A DNA stretch of 64,000 bases from Nonomuraea angiospora (GTDB lineage: Bacteria; Actinomycetota; Actinomycetes; Streptosporangiales; Streptosporangiaceae), in NCBI RefSeq assembly GCF_014873145.1, contig NZ_JADBEK010000001.1:4526001-4590000 (forward strand). Direction: 5' to 3'. The position numbers were made by a program, and so were the translations under genes. Positions 19,096-27,549 of this stretch are shown here, one piece after another (position 1 is the first letter of the stretch; the number at the start of each line of letters is the position of its first letter). Under the pieces are notes generated by a model, which saw only the letters and a program-made list of their open reading frames with translations, was not told the origin of the DNA and searched no databases.

Positions 19096-19821
19096 ATGTC
19101 CCGACAAATCAGTTCACTTCTAGCTATCGCGGCAGTTTGCGTCACCCTGGCCCCGGCGCCTGCCTTCGCACAGGCCCCGAAGAAGGCCGCGCCCGTCGAC
19201 TGCGAGCAGGTCAAGTGCCTCGCGCTGACGTTCGACGACGGGCCCGGCAAGTACGCGGGAACGCTGCTCGACACGCTGAAGAAGTACGACGCGAAGGCGA
19301 CGTTCTTCCTCGAGGGCCAGTACGTGAAGAGCCGTCCCGCGTTCGTCAAGCGCATGGCCGCCGAGGGCCACGAGCTCGGCAACCACAGCTACAGCCACCC
19401 CGACTTCACCAAGTCGGACGCGGGCACCATCAGGAACGAGATCAAGAAGACCCAGGACGCGGTCAAGAAGGCGGCGGGCGTCGAGCCCAAGCTGCTGCGT
19501 CCGCCGTACGGGCTGGCCGACCTGCAGGTCGCCGACGTCGCCACGGAGTTCGGCATGCCGATGATCCTGTGGACCGCCGGCTCCGAGGACTGGTCCAGCA
19601 AGAACGTCGACGCCATCAAGAAGAAGACCATGGAGGTCGCGCAGCCCAACGGCATCATCCTGATGCACGACTGGGTGAAGCAGACCGTGGACGCGATGCC
19701 GGCCCTCATCAAGTCGCTCCAGAAGAAGGGCTACCACCTCGTGACGGTGTCCGAGATCGTCAAGGGGCAGAACCTGCAGCCCGGCGACATCTTCCCGGTT
19801 CCCGCCGGCTGGGAGAAGTGA
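19096..19821 (+). CDS. Secreted polysaccharide deacetylase (NodB domain, CE4)
   Basis: A 241-residue exported carbohydrate esterase. The signal peptide is MSRQISSLLAIAAVCVTLA with a probable cut after AFA. The NodB domain has the catalytic base and metal Asp in LALTFDDGPGKY, the metal His pair in GHELGNHSYSHPD, RPPYGLAD and the last catalytic His in NGIILMHDWVKQ. It probably deacetylates peptidoglycan or chitin oligomers at the cell surface. A TTG five codons upstream would add residues before the signal peptide, so the ATG is preferred. Confidence 0.92.
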   Translation: MSRQISSLLAIAAVCVTLAPAPAFAQAPKKAAPVDCEQVKCLALTFDDGPGKYAGTLLDTLKKYDAKATFFLEGQYVKSRPAFVKRMAAEGHELGNHSYSHPDFTKSDAGTIRNEIKKTQDAVKKAAGVEPKLLRPPYGLADLQVADVATEFGMPMILWTAGSEDWSSKNVDAIKKKTMEVAQPNGIILMHDWVKQTVDAMPALIKSLQKKGYHLVTVSEIVKGQNLQPGDIFPVPAGWEK

Positions 19822-19823
19822 GT

Positions 19824-19847
19824 ATCGTTCGCGTTTAACCGAACGAT
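19824..19847. promoter_or_regulatory. Perfect 8-8-8 inverted repeat between deacetylase and lactone oxidase
   Basis: ATCGTTCG and CGAACGAT flank the spacer CGTTTAAC, starting two bases after the deacetylase stop and ending 17 bp before the next GTG. The stem is AT-rich for this genome and has no U-tract, so an operator is at least as likely as a terminator. No regulator gene is adjacent. Confidence 0.55.
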
Positions 19848-19864
19848 GCTCTGGAGGGGTGCTC

Positions 19865-21142
19865 GTGACGTTCGCGAATTGGGCGCGTAACCAGTCGGGC
19901 ACCCCTGCCGAGGTGCGTACGCCGGCCTCGGTCGAGGACGTCGTACGCGCCGTGCGCGACGCCGCCGCCTCCGGGCGGCGGGTCCGCATGGTGGGCACGG
20001 GCCACTCCTTCACGGGGGTGGCCCTCACCGACGGCGTCATGCTGCGCCCCGGCGCGCTCACCGGGATCAGGTCATGGGGCGACGACCGCGTGACCGTGCT
20101 GGCGGGCACCCCGCTCCGCGTGCTGAACGAGCTGCTCGACGAGCGCGGCCTGGCCCTGGCCAACATGGGCGACATCACCGAGCAGACCGTCGCGGGCGCG
20201 ATCCAGACCGGCACGCACGGCACCGGCCGCGACAGCGGCGGCCTCGCCGACCAGGTCGCCGAGCTGGAGCTGGTGCTGGCCGACGGCTCGGTGACGACGG
20301 CCGGGCCGGGCGAGGACCTGTTCGACGCGGCCAGGGTCGGGCTGGGGGCGCTCGGGGTGCTGACGGCCGTGACACTCCGGGTGGAGCCCGCGTTCCTCCT
20401 GCACAACCGGCGGCGCAAGCTGGCGCTCAGCGAGGTGCTCGACTCGCTCGACGAGCTGACCTCGGCGAACGAGCACCTCGACTTCTTCTGGCTGCCGCAC
20501 ACCGACGCCTGCCTGGTCAAGACCAACAACCGCAGCCCTGGACCGGCCCGGCCGCCAGGCACGTTGCGGCACTGGCTGGACAACGTCTTCCTGGAGAACA
20601 CCCTTTTCGGCGCGGCGTGCGCGCTCGGGGGCCGCCTCCCCGGCCTGATCCCGCGGATCAACGCCGTCAGCGCGGCGGCGCTCGGCGACTCGGAGTCGGT
20701 CGACACGTCGTACAAGATCTTCACGGCGCGGCGGGACGTGCGCTTCCTCGAGATGGAGTACGCGGTGCCGCGCGAACGCCTCGGCCAGGCGCTGCGCGAG
20801 ACCAGGGACCTGATCGACCGGATGGACTGGAAGATCACGTTCCCGGTGGAGGTGCGGGTCACGCCGCCCAGCGACGCGTGGCTGTCGACCGCGTACGGGC
20901 GGTCGTCGGCATACATCGCCTGCCACATCTACCGGCCGACGCCGAACCCCGCCTACTTCGAGGGCGTGGAGGAGATCATGACGCGGCTGGACGGGCGGCC
21001 GCACTGGGGCAAGCTGCACACCAGGGACGCCTCCTACCTGAACAAGGTCTATCCCCGCTTCGCGGACTTCACGGCCCTGCGCGACCGGCTCGACCCGGGG
21101 CGCCTGTTCGGTAACGACTACCTGGATCTAGTGCTCGGCTAA
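19865..21142 (+). CDS. FAD-linked sugar-lactone oxidase (D-arabinono-1,4-lactone/L-gulonolactone oxidase type)
   Basis: A 425-residue VAO-type flavoprotein. The PCMH FAD domain is at about 1-180, with VRMVGTGHSFTGVALTDGVML (FAD-binding) and GDITEQTVAGAIQTGTHGTG. The C-terminal ALO domain ends HWGKLHTRDASYLNKVYPRFADFTALRDRLDPGRLFGNDYL, the conserved family end. It would oxidise an aldonolactone or alditol. GTG 19865 is preferred over GTG 19859 because GGAGG is then seven bases upstream. No signal peptide is seen. Confidence 0.9.
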   Translation: MTFANWARNQSGTPAEVRTPASVEDVVRAVRDAAASGRRVRMVGTGHSFTGVALTDGVMLRPGALTGIRSWGDDRVTVLAGTPLRVLNELLDERGLALANMGDITEQTVAGAIQTGTHGTGRDSGGLADQVAELELVLADGSVTTAGPGEDLFDAARVGLGALGVLTAVTLRVEPAFLLHNRRRKLALSEVLDSLDELTSANEHLDFFWLPHTDACLVKTNNRSPGPARPPGTLRHWLDNVFLENTLFGAACALGGRLPGLIPRINAVSAAALGDSESVDTSYKIFTARRDVRFLEMEYAVPRERLGQALRETRDLIDRMDWKITFPVEVRVTPPSDAWLSTAYGRSSAYIACHIYRPTPNPAYFEGVEEIMTRLDGRPHWGKLHTRDASYLNKVYPRFADFTALRDRLDPGRLFGNDYLDLVLG

Positions 21143-21461
21143 CGCATCGCCAGTTGACCTGCACCTCGCCGCGAACGTCGAGGATTCCCGTCCCGCCCTC
21201 GGCGGGAACCAGCGGCGCGGACGCCGCGAGTTGTGAAACGGGATGCTTGGCGTTTCATAGACCCGACCACCGCCTGGAGGTCTCCGCGCCCTGAGACGAC
21301 CGGCCCGGCCGCCTTGTCATTGCAGTGCGTGCGAACTTGGTCACTGTCCGCATCCTCAAGGTAGCAAAGGTTCTGGGCTAACGCCCCCTTCAGTAAAAGA
21401 AGCGTCCTCTGAAACGTGTCACGGCTCCGCGCGGGCCGCGTGGCGGGCATCCTCGTAACTC
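21143..21461. other. Gene-free interval with two hairpins
   Basis: About 319 bp with no credible gene. TCCCGCC-CTC-GGCGGGA (21191-21207) is a perfect 7-bp hairpin that may end the lactone-oxidase transcript. TGAAACG and CGTTTCA (21234-21240, 21251-21257) form a second inverted repeat with a 10-bp loop. Base composition from 21310 to 21420 is less GC-rich than the surroundings. No family match was recognised. Confidence 0.5.
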
Positions 21462-22406
21462 GTGCCCCGACGACTCGGCCTGCCCTCCGTGTACCTCGCC
21501 GCGGCCGTGGCCACCGCCGCCACGACCGCCGTTCCTCTCGCCATGACGCCCGCGTCAGGACTCGCCCTGCGGCCCGCCCCCACCGAGCCGACCCGGCCCT
21601 TCATCGTCACGGCACGCAGCCGCGGCGCCGCCCGCGATCTCGTCGGCGAGGTGCGGTGGCGGGTACGGCGCTATTACACCGCCGCGCTGCCCGGCTTCGC
21701 CACCTTCCTCACCGCCGCCGAGCTGGCCGAGCTCCGGTCGGACCCGCGGGTGCTCGCGGTGGAGCCCGACCGCGAGATCCGCCCCATGGCGCTCGGGAAA
21801 CCCCGCCCGCGCTCCCGCTGGGCCGGCGGCGCCGGCGCCACCGTGTACGTCGTGGACAGCGGCCTGGACGCGGCCCGGGCCGAGCTCGGCGACCGGGCCT
21901 GGCGCGCCTTCGACGCCACCGGCGGCACCGGGCACGACTGCGCCGGCCACGGCACCGAGGCCGCCCGGCGTGTCAACCTCATGGCGCCCAAGGCCCGGAT
22001 CGCCTCCGTGCGGGTGCTCTCCTGCGCTGGCTACGGCACCCTGGCCGACCTGCTCGCCGGGCTGGACTGGATCGGCAGGCACGCCCACGGCCCGTCCGTC
22101 GCGAACGTGGCCGTCGACGGGTCCGACTCCCCCGCGCTCGACACCGCCACGCGGTCGCTGGTGCGATCGGGCGTCTTCGTCGTCGGCGCCGCGTCCTCCG
22201 GCGCCTGCCGGACCGCGCCCGGCGGTCAGGCGTTCTCCGCTCACGCCCCGTATCTGGCCGGGGTCGCCGCCCAATACCTGGAGCGCCATCCTGGCGCCGC
22301 GCCTTCCGTTCTGGCTTCTTGGCTCAAGTGCACGACACCACGCGCCGCGATTCGTCAGAATCCGTCAGGGGCCTCTAACCTCCACTTGCACAACGGCGGG
22401 CTCTAG
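21462..22406 (+). CDS. S8 subtilisin-like protein with internal deletions (probable pseudoprotease)
   Basis: A 314-residue protein related to proteinase K-type subtilases. It has a signal-like N-terminus (about 10-35), an I9-type propeptide (FIVTARS to VLAVEPDREIRPM), then Asp132 in VYVVDSGLDAARAEL, His163 in CAGHGTEAARR and Ser259 in AFSAHAPYLAGVAAQYL. The helix after the catalytic His (HVAGT in active enzymes) is missing. The oxyanion Asn of AAGN is replaced (VVGAASSG). Roughly 45 residues including the FAPG region are absent before Ser259. It may be inactive or a propeptide-like binder. No clear ribosome site precedes the start. Confidence 0.75.
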   Translation: MPRRLGLPSVYLAAAVATAATTAVPLAMTPASGLALRPAPTEPTRPFIVTARSRGAARDLVGEVRWRVRRYYTAALPGFATFLTAAELAELRSDPRVLAVEPDREIRPMALGKPRPRSRWAGGAGATVYVVDSGLDAARAELGDRAWRAFDATGGTGHDCAGHGTEAARRVNLMAPKARIASVRVLSCAGYGTLADLLAGLDWIGRHAHGPSVANVAVDGSDSPALDTATRSLVRSGVFVVGAASSGACRTAPGGQAFSAHAPYLAGVAAQYLERHPGAAPSVLASWLKCTTPRAAIRQNPSGASNLHLHNGGL

Positions 22407-22424
22407 AGGGATGGATTCGACAAA

Positions 22425-22440
22425 TGTGACCGGCGTCACA
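22425..22440. promoter_or_regulatory. Perfect CRP/GlxR-type binding site upstream of sepH
   Basis: TGTGACCGGCGTCACA matches TGTGA-N6-TCACA exactly and is itself a perfect inverted repeat. It lies 126 bp upstream of the sepH ATG and 18 bp after the S8-like stop, the only promoter space for sepH. Confidence 0.7.
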
Positions 22441-22566
22441 CCGTCCCGGGAGTATCCCAGGAAGGCGATGTTCGGACATGCCGGGTACGGTGCTGGCAGG
22501 CAACCGGCACACGCGAGAGACTCAAGGGTCCGGGGGAAGAATGGCGACGCTGACGAAGGGACTCGC

Positions 22567-25500
22567 ATGCAGGAGCTCCGACTCGTCGCGGTGAGTGAGG
22601 ACGGCACCTATCTCGTGCTGGCTACTGCCGGGCGAGGTACGCGCTTCACGCTTCCCGTGGACGACCGGCTCCGTGCTGCCGTCCGCGGCAACTTCTCCCG
22701 TCTCGGCCAGTACGAGATCGAAGTGGAGAGTCCGTTGCGCCCCAAGGAGATCCAGGCTCGCATCCGCGCCGGAGAGACGGCGGAGGAGATAGCCGCGACC
22801 GCCGGGATCCCGGTCGAGCGTGTCCGCTGGTTCGAGGGTCCGGTGCTGCAGGAGCGGGAGTATGTCGCCCAGCAGGCGCAACGCGTGGCCGTGCGGATGC
22901 CCGGCGAGTCGGCGCCCGGACCCACCCTGGGCGACCTCGTCGCCGAGCGGCTGACCAGGCGCGGCGTGCCCACCGACGAGATCGACTGGGACTCCGCCAA
23001 GCGCGACGACGGGCTGTGGCGCGTCAAGCTCGGCTACGTGTGGAACGGTCACACGCGCCACGCCGAATGGCTGTTCGACCCGCGCAAGCGGCATGTGACG
23101 CCGCACGACGACGAGGCCCTGCGGCTGTCGTCGGCCGACTTCGACCCGGATCCCGTCGTGGTGGAGGACACGACGGTGACGCCGTTCACGCCGCGGGTGG
23201 CCAAGCTGCAGCCGGTGCCGCCGCTCGCCTCCGACCCGCTGCCGTTCCCCTCGGTGGTGCGCCGGGAGCCGGAGGAGCCTGCGGTCGGCTACAACCCGCC
23301 GCCCAGGTCGCCGGAGACGGCGTACGGCCGCGCTCCGGAGGCGGCGCCCCCGTTCGAGCGGGGCGGGCCTCCACGTGAGCCTGATGCCGCCAGAGAGACG
23401 TCCTTCGACACGCCCGACCAGGGCGAGCCCTACCGGCACGAGCCGCCCGCCCGCGAGACCGGCTACGCCCGCCCCGGCGACACCTCCTCCCGCCGCGGCG
23501 GGTCTTCGACGTGGCTGCCCGACTTCGGCTCCGGCCGTCCTGCCGGGCGCGACGCCGACTCCTCCATCTACGCTCCCGCCGCCACGCCCTCGGACTCCCG
23601 CACCTCACCGCCGCCGGCCGTCGAGGAGCCCCCCGCCCAGGAGCGCCCTGTGGCCGGCCGCGACCAGACCCCTGCCCCGCAGGCCCCCGCGCCGTCCCAG
23701 CCCGCCACGGCCGCGACGCCCACTCCCCGCTCCACCACCGAGCCTCACCACCAGCCCGCCACCCCGGCCCAGCCCCCTTCCCAGGACTGGCCCACTCCCC
23801 AGGACCGGCCCACCGCCGCAAACCAGCCCACCACCTACGACCGGCCCGCCACTGAGGCCCAGCCAGCCGCCGAAGCCGAGCGTGTCGGCCAAGGCCAGGC
23901 GACTGCTGCCGTGGAGTCGCCCACGCACCCCGAGGCCACGCAGTCCGAGGTCACGCAGTCCGAGGTCACGCAGTCCGAGGCCGCGACGCCCGAGGTCACG
24001 CAGCCCGAGGCCGCGACGCCCGAGGTCAGGCAGCCCGAGGCCGCGCAGTCCGAGGCCACGCAGCCCAGGGCCGCGACGCCCGCTGCGGTGGGGTCGACTG
24101 CCGCGCCGGAGCCCTCCACGGAGCCCGTTCAGGGTGCCCGCTCCGACGCGACCAGCCAGCCGAGCACGACCCCGGCCTCGATCGCGACCTCCGAGCCGGC
24201 CGCAACCTCCGAGCCGGCCGCAGCCCGCGAGCCGGTCGTGGCCCCTGAGGCGACGGCGGCCGCACAGCCCGCAGTGTCCGCAGACCCCGTGGCGCCCGCC
24301 GAGGCCGTAACGACCACCGATCCGACGACGGCCACCGAGCCGGCGGCAACCGCGGATCCGACCACGGTCAGCGAGCCCGCAACATCTGCGGAGCCGACCG
24401 CAGCCGTCGAGCCCGCAACATCTGCGGAATCGACCGCAACCGCCCAGCCCGCAGCCACCTCGGAGCCGACCGCGGTCAGCGAGCCCGCGGCGACCTCGAA
24501 GGCGACGGCAGTTACCGAGCCGGCAGCGACCTCCGAGCCGACGGCAGTCAGCGAGCGCGCAACATCCGCGGAGCCGACCGCAGCCGCCGAGCCGGTGGCC
24601 GCCTCGGAGTCGGCCTCAGTCACCGACTCGGCGGCGTCTGCGACGCCAGCGGCGTCCGCGGACGCGACTACGGCCGCCGAGTCGACGCCAGTCACGGAGC
24701 AGGTCGGATCGTCGGCCACCGAGCCGGTCGCGTCCTCGGCCGGCGAACCGGTCACATCGTCGCCCAGCGACGCCGACCCCGCTGCTGAGCCCGCTCCCGC
24801 GCCGGCCTCCGAGGCCGTCACCGAGGCCGTCACTGAGGCCGTCTCCGCGCCTGCCGACGCGCCCGCCGATGGGGACACCACGCCCACCGCGGACGCACAA
24901 GCCGCCGACGCCGCGAAGGCCGAGACGTCCGAGCCGGCAGCCGACGCGCCCACCGCCGAGCCGACCGCCACCAAGCCCGAGCAGGCGGCCCAGCCCGTAC
25001 CGGACGCCAAGCCGCAGCCTGAGGCGACCCCTGAGGTCACCGCACCGGAGGCCGCGCCCACCGCCACAGCGGAGCCTGCCAGCACCGCCACATCGGAAGC
25101 CGCCAGCACCACCACAACGGAGGCCACCGGCACCACCGCATCGGAGGCCGCGACCACCGGCACGACGGAGCCCACCAGCGCCGCCACAACGGAAGCCGCC
25201 AGCACCACTGCGCCGGAGGCCGCGAGCACCGCCGTGGCGGAGACTGCCGACGCCGCCGTGGCGGAGGCCGCGCCCGCGGCTCAGTCCGCTGCGCCGCCGG
25301 AGCCTCAGAGCGCGGCCGAGCCCGAGCAGCCCACGCAGGAGAAGAAGCCGTCGGCACCCGCTCAGGAGGCCAAGCCGCCGGCGCCCGCTCCCAAGCCCAA
25401 GCCCACGGAGCCCAAGCCCGCCCCGGCGGTCCCGGCGGCGCGGTCCGGCAAGGACGCGCCCAAGGAGGAGCCGCCCGTGCCGGTGCCGTCTCCCCCGCCC

Positions 25501-25599
25501 GCTCCGGCCGCCCGCCAGGCGCGCAAGGGCTCGCGGGGCCGCCGTGCCTCGGTCCCGACCTGGGACGAGATCATGTTCGGCGCCCGCCGCCAGGACTGA
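22567..25599 (+). CDS. sepH: Septation protein SepH with a very long low-complexity insert
   Basis: SepH promotes FtsZ assembly at the division site (established in Streptomyces and Mycobacterium). The N-terminal DUF3071 domain covers about residues 1-190: MQELRLVAVSEDGTYLVL, the helix-turn-helix-like IQARIRAGETAEEIAATAGIPVERVRWFEGPV and LWRVKLGYVWNGHTRHAEWLFDPRKRHVTPHD. The extreme C-terminus GRRASVPTWDEIMFGARR is the conserved FtsZ-proximal end. Between them lie about 790 residues of Pro/Ala/Thr/Glu/Ser-rich sequence, giving 1010 residues, whereas family members are usually about 300-400 (recalled). AAGGGA lies seven bases before the ATG. Confidence 0.93.
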   Translation: MQELRLVAVSEDGTYLVLATAGRGTRFTLPVDDRLRAAVRGNFSRLGQYEIEVESPLRPKEIQARIRAGETAEEIAATAGIPVERVRWFEGPVLQEREYVAQQAQRVAVRMPGESAPGPTLGDLVAERLTRRGVPTDEIDWDSAKRDDGLWRVKLGYVWNGHTRHAEWLFDPRKRHVTPHDDEALRLSSADFDPDPVVVEDTTVTPFTPRVAKLQPVPPLASDPLPFPSVVRREPEEPAVGYNPPPRSPETAYGRAPEAAPPFERGGPPREPDAARETSFDTPDQGEPYRHEPPARETGYARPGDTSSRRGGSSTWLPDFGSGRPAGRDADSSIYAPAATPSDSRTSPPPAVEEPPAQERPVAGRDQTPAPQAPAPSQPATAATPTPRSTTEPHHQPATPAQPPSQDWPTPQDRPTAANQPTTYDRPATEAQPAAEAERVGQGQATAAVESPTHPEATQSEVTQSEVTQSEAATPEVTQPEAATPEVRQPEAAQSEATQPRAATPAAVGSTAAPEPSTEPVQGARSDATSQPSTTPASIATSEPAATSEPAAAREPVVAPEATAAAQPAVSADPVAPAEAVTTTDPTTATEPAATADPTTVSEPATSAEPTAAVEPATSAESTATAQPAATSEPTAVSEPAATSKATAVTEPAATSEPTAVSERATSAEPTAAAEPVAASESASVTDSAASATPAASADATTAAESTPVTEQVGSSATEPVASSAGEPVTSSPSDADPAAEPAPAPASEAVTEAVTEAVSAPADAPADGDTTPTADAQAADAAKAETSEPAADAPTAEPTATKPEQAAQPVPDAKPQPEATPEVTAPEAAPTATAEPASTATSEAASTTTTEATGTTASEAATTGTTEPTSAATTEAASTTAPEAASTAVAETADAAVAEAAPAAQSAAPPEPQSAAEPEQPTQEKKPSAPAQEAKPPAPAPKPKPTEPKPAPAVPAARSGKDAPKEEPPVPVPSPPPAPAARQARKGSRGRRASVPTWDEIMFGARRQD
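23931..24080 (+). repeat. Ten tandem 15-bp units inside sepH
   Basis: Ten consecutive 15-bp units of the type CGAGGTCACGCAGTC run without a break. They encode pentapeptides such as EVTQS, EVTQP and EAATP. The in-frame length points to slippage growth of the disordered region. Further AxxEP-type repeats (TSEPTAVSEPAA-like) continue to about position 24600. Confidence 0.9.
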
Positions 25600-25665
25600 C
25601 CCACCCCAGGCGCGCAGACCTGCCTCGGCGGCCCACCGCCGAGCCACGGCAGCACACGAAAGACC

Positions 25666-25894
25666 GGGGCCTCTCGGTCCACCATCGAGGGAGCGGGGAT
25701 CGGTGCCTCGGCACGGATCCCCACGTCCACCGCCGCAGCAAAGGCCAACGGCCGTGACGAGGGACGGGGCCTCCCCGTCCACCGCCGTGGCGAAAGGGCA
25801 CGGGCCGTGACGAATCCCGGTCCCCCGCCACAGCGAGGGAGAAGGGGGCGTCCCCGTCCACCGCCCAGAGGTCAGAGGCCGGTGAACCGGGTAG
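25666..25894. repeat. Degenerate ~50-bp tandem repeats downstream of sepH
   Basis: The motif GGGGCCTCCCCGTCCACCGCCG and variants begin at 25666, 25715, 25766, 25816 (truncated, about 29 bp) and 25845, so the period is 49-51 bp. The array fills the 303-bp gap (25600-25902) between the convergent sepH and PH-domain genes. No gene was recognised in it and the period is not a multiple of three. Confidence 0.75.
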
Positions 25895-25902
25895 CGCTGG
25901 GG

Positions 25903-27549
25903 TCAGGCCGTGGGCGGTGTGCCGGGGGAGTCGAGGAAGGGCGCGAGCCACTCCGGCGTCACCTCGGCGGGAAACGCCGCCCCCTGGGCCACCGAAACGT
26001 CGATCGCCGAGTAGCCCCCCTTGCCCGCCCCGACCCCGGCGATCAGGGTGAGCACTCCGGCCCGCCGCTGGAACCACGTCTGCCGCAGCCGCCACCCCAC
26101 CACGGCCCGGCGTTCGATCACGGCGTGGGAGCGCCGCAGCGACCCCGACCGCACCGCCACGCGCGCCCCGTCGTAGCCGTGACCCAGTGACCGGTACCGG
26201 TCGAGCCCGAGCGGGATCCCGGCCCCGGCCAGCAGCAGCGCGAGCACCAGCAGGATCCACCAGAGGATCATCCCCGTCGCCCAGACCCCCGCGGCGCCCG
26301 CCATCGCCAGCGCGGCCCAGGGGAAGACGGCGCGGAACAGGCGGCGGTTGCGCGCCACGGGCGGGTGGCGGCGCAGCTCGGCCTGGGAGGGGCCGATGGC
26401 CTCCGCGGTCACCTGGTACGCCACGGCCCGGGGCACGTCGGGCAGGAGCTGCCCGCGCGTCTCGGAGTCGCCCAGCCCCGTGACGATGGCCCAGGCCCGT
26501 ACGACCCCGGCCCAGCGTTCGGCGAGCCCGTCCACGATCTCGTAGCCGCGCACCCGGGCGGACTCCAGCGACACGCTGCGCCGGTTGATCAGCCCTCGTT
26601 CGGCGACCAGGTAGCCGTCGCGGTGCTTGAGCTTGAAGTCCCAGTTGAAGACCGCGTACATGAGCCCGCCCACGAACGGCATCGCCAGCACGAGCAGGAC
26701 CGCCACGGCCACCAGCAGGTAGGGATGGTCCCAGACCCATTCCCCGGCGCTCCAGGCGGTGTCCTGGTCGAGGCCCAGGTCGTCGCCCCACTGGAACACC
26801 AGGCCCACGGCGCCGCCCGCGAGGGCGAAGGGGGTGAGCAGGTACGCGCCCGACAGCGGGCCGTACAGCAGCCACCTCCGCGGCACCCCGATGATCACCC
26901 GCTCGTGCGGGGCCGCCGCCTCGGACACCTGCGCCTCGGGCCGGGGCGCGCGCCGCAGCAGCACCGACTTGAGGCGGTCGGCCTCCTCCGGCGTGATCCC
27001 GTCGAGTTCGGCCTCCTCGTCGCCGCCGCTGGCCCCGGTGTCGATCTTGAGCACGGTCAGGCCGAGCAGGCGGTGCAGGGGCGGGGTGGACACGTCGACG
27101 CCGCGGATCCGCTCAAGCGGGATGGTACGGACGGAACGGCTGATCAGCGACCGCTTGGTCTCCAGCCGGTCGCCGACGATCTCGTAGCTGAAGGTGGCCC
27201 ACCTGATGATCGCGAACACCACGGTCCCCCCCACGCCCATGGCCGCCCAGCCGTACGAGTGGGCCGAGAACCCGCCCACGAACAGCACGCCGACGAGGGG
27301 CAGGAGGAGGGAGGGCAGCATGCGTACGGGGTCGATGAGCAGCACCTTGGGGCTCAACCGCAGCGGCACCCGCACCGGAGGACCCGGCGGACCGCTCCAC
27401 GGCCCGGGCGCCTGCCCGCTCCCGCCCCCATCGCCGCCGGCCGGGGGCGGTCCCCCCTGCGCGGCCCAGGACGGAGCGCCGTCGTGGGGATACGGCTCGT
27501 TTTGAAGCGGAGGGGGCGGCTCGCCTTGCGGGTGGCGGGGGTCGGTCAT
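25903..27549 (-). CDS. PH-domain (bPH2/YdbT-like) membrane protein
   Basis: A 548-residue membrane protein. It has a Gly/Pro-rich N-terminus (about 1-60), paired hydrophobic segments (about 75-115), then three bacterial PH-like modules. The first contains YEIVGDRLETKRSLISRSVRTIPLERIRGVDVSTPPLHRLLGL, the second YLVAERGLINRRSVSLESARVRGYEI and the third VRSGSLRRSHAVIERRAVVGWRLRQ. Further TM pairs lie near 230-310 and 400-440. This is the YdbT architecture; function is unknown. Its ATG overlaps the stop of the upstream YdbS-like gene (ATGA). Confidence 0.85.
   Translation of the reverse strand: MTDPRHPQGEPPPPLQNEPYPHDGAPSWAAQGGPPPAGGDGGGSGQAPGPWSGPPGPPVRVPLRLSPKVLLIDPVRMLPSLLLPLVGVLFVGGFSAHSYGWAAMGVGGTVVFAIIRWATFSYEIVGDRLETKRSLISRSVRTIPLERIRGVDVSTPPLHRLLGLTVLKIDTGASGGDEEAELDGITPEEADRLKSVLLRRAPRPEAQVSEAAAPHERVIIGVPRRWLLYGPLSGAYLLTPFALAGGAVGLVFQWGDDLGLDQDTAWSAGEWVWDHPYLLVAVAVLLVLAMPFVGGLMYAVFNWDFKLKHRDGYLVAERGLINRRSVSLESARVRGYEIVDGLAERWAGVVRAWAIVTGLGDSETRGQLLPDVPRAVAYQVTAEAIGPSQAELRRHPPVARNRRLFRAVFPWAALAMAGAAGVWATGMILWWILLVLALLLAGAGIPLGLDRYRSLGHGYDGARVAVRSGSLRRSHAVIERRAVVGWRLRQTWFQRRAGVLTLIAGVGAGKGGYSAIDVSVAQGAAFPAEVTPEWLAPFLDSPGTPPTA

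Noticed and set aside
23375..25810. Long Pro/Arg-rich and Ala/Ser-rich frames on both strands across the sepH linker
   Set aside because: They are the same repeats read in other frames; only the sepH frame joins two conserved domains.
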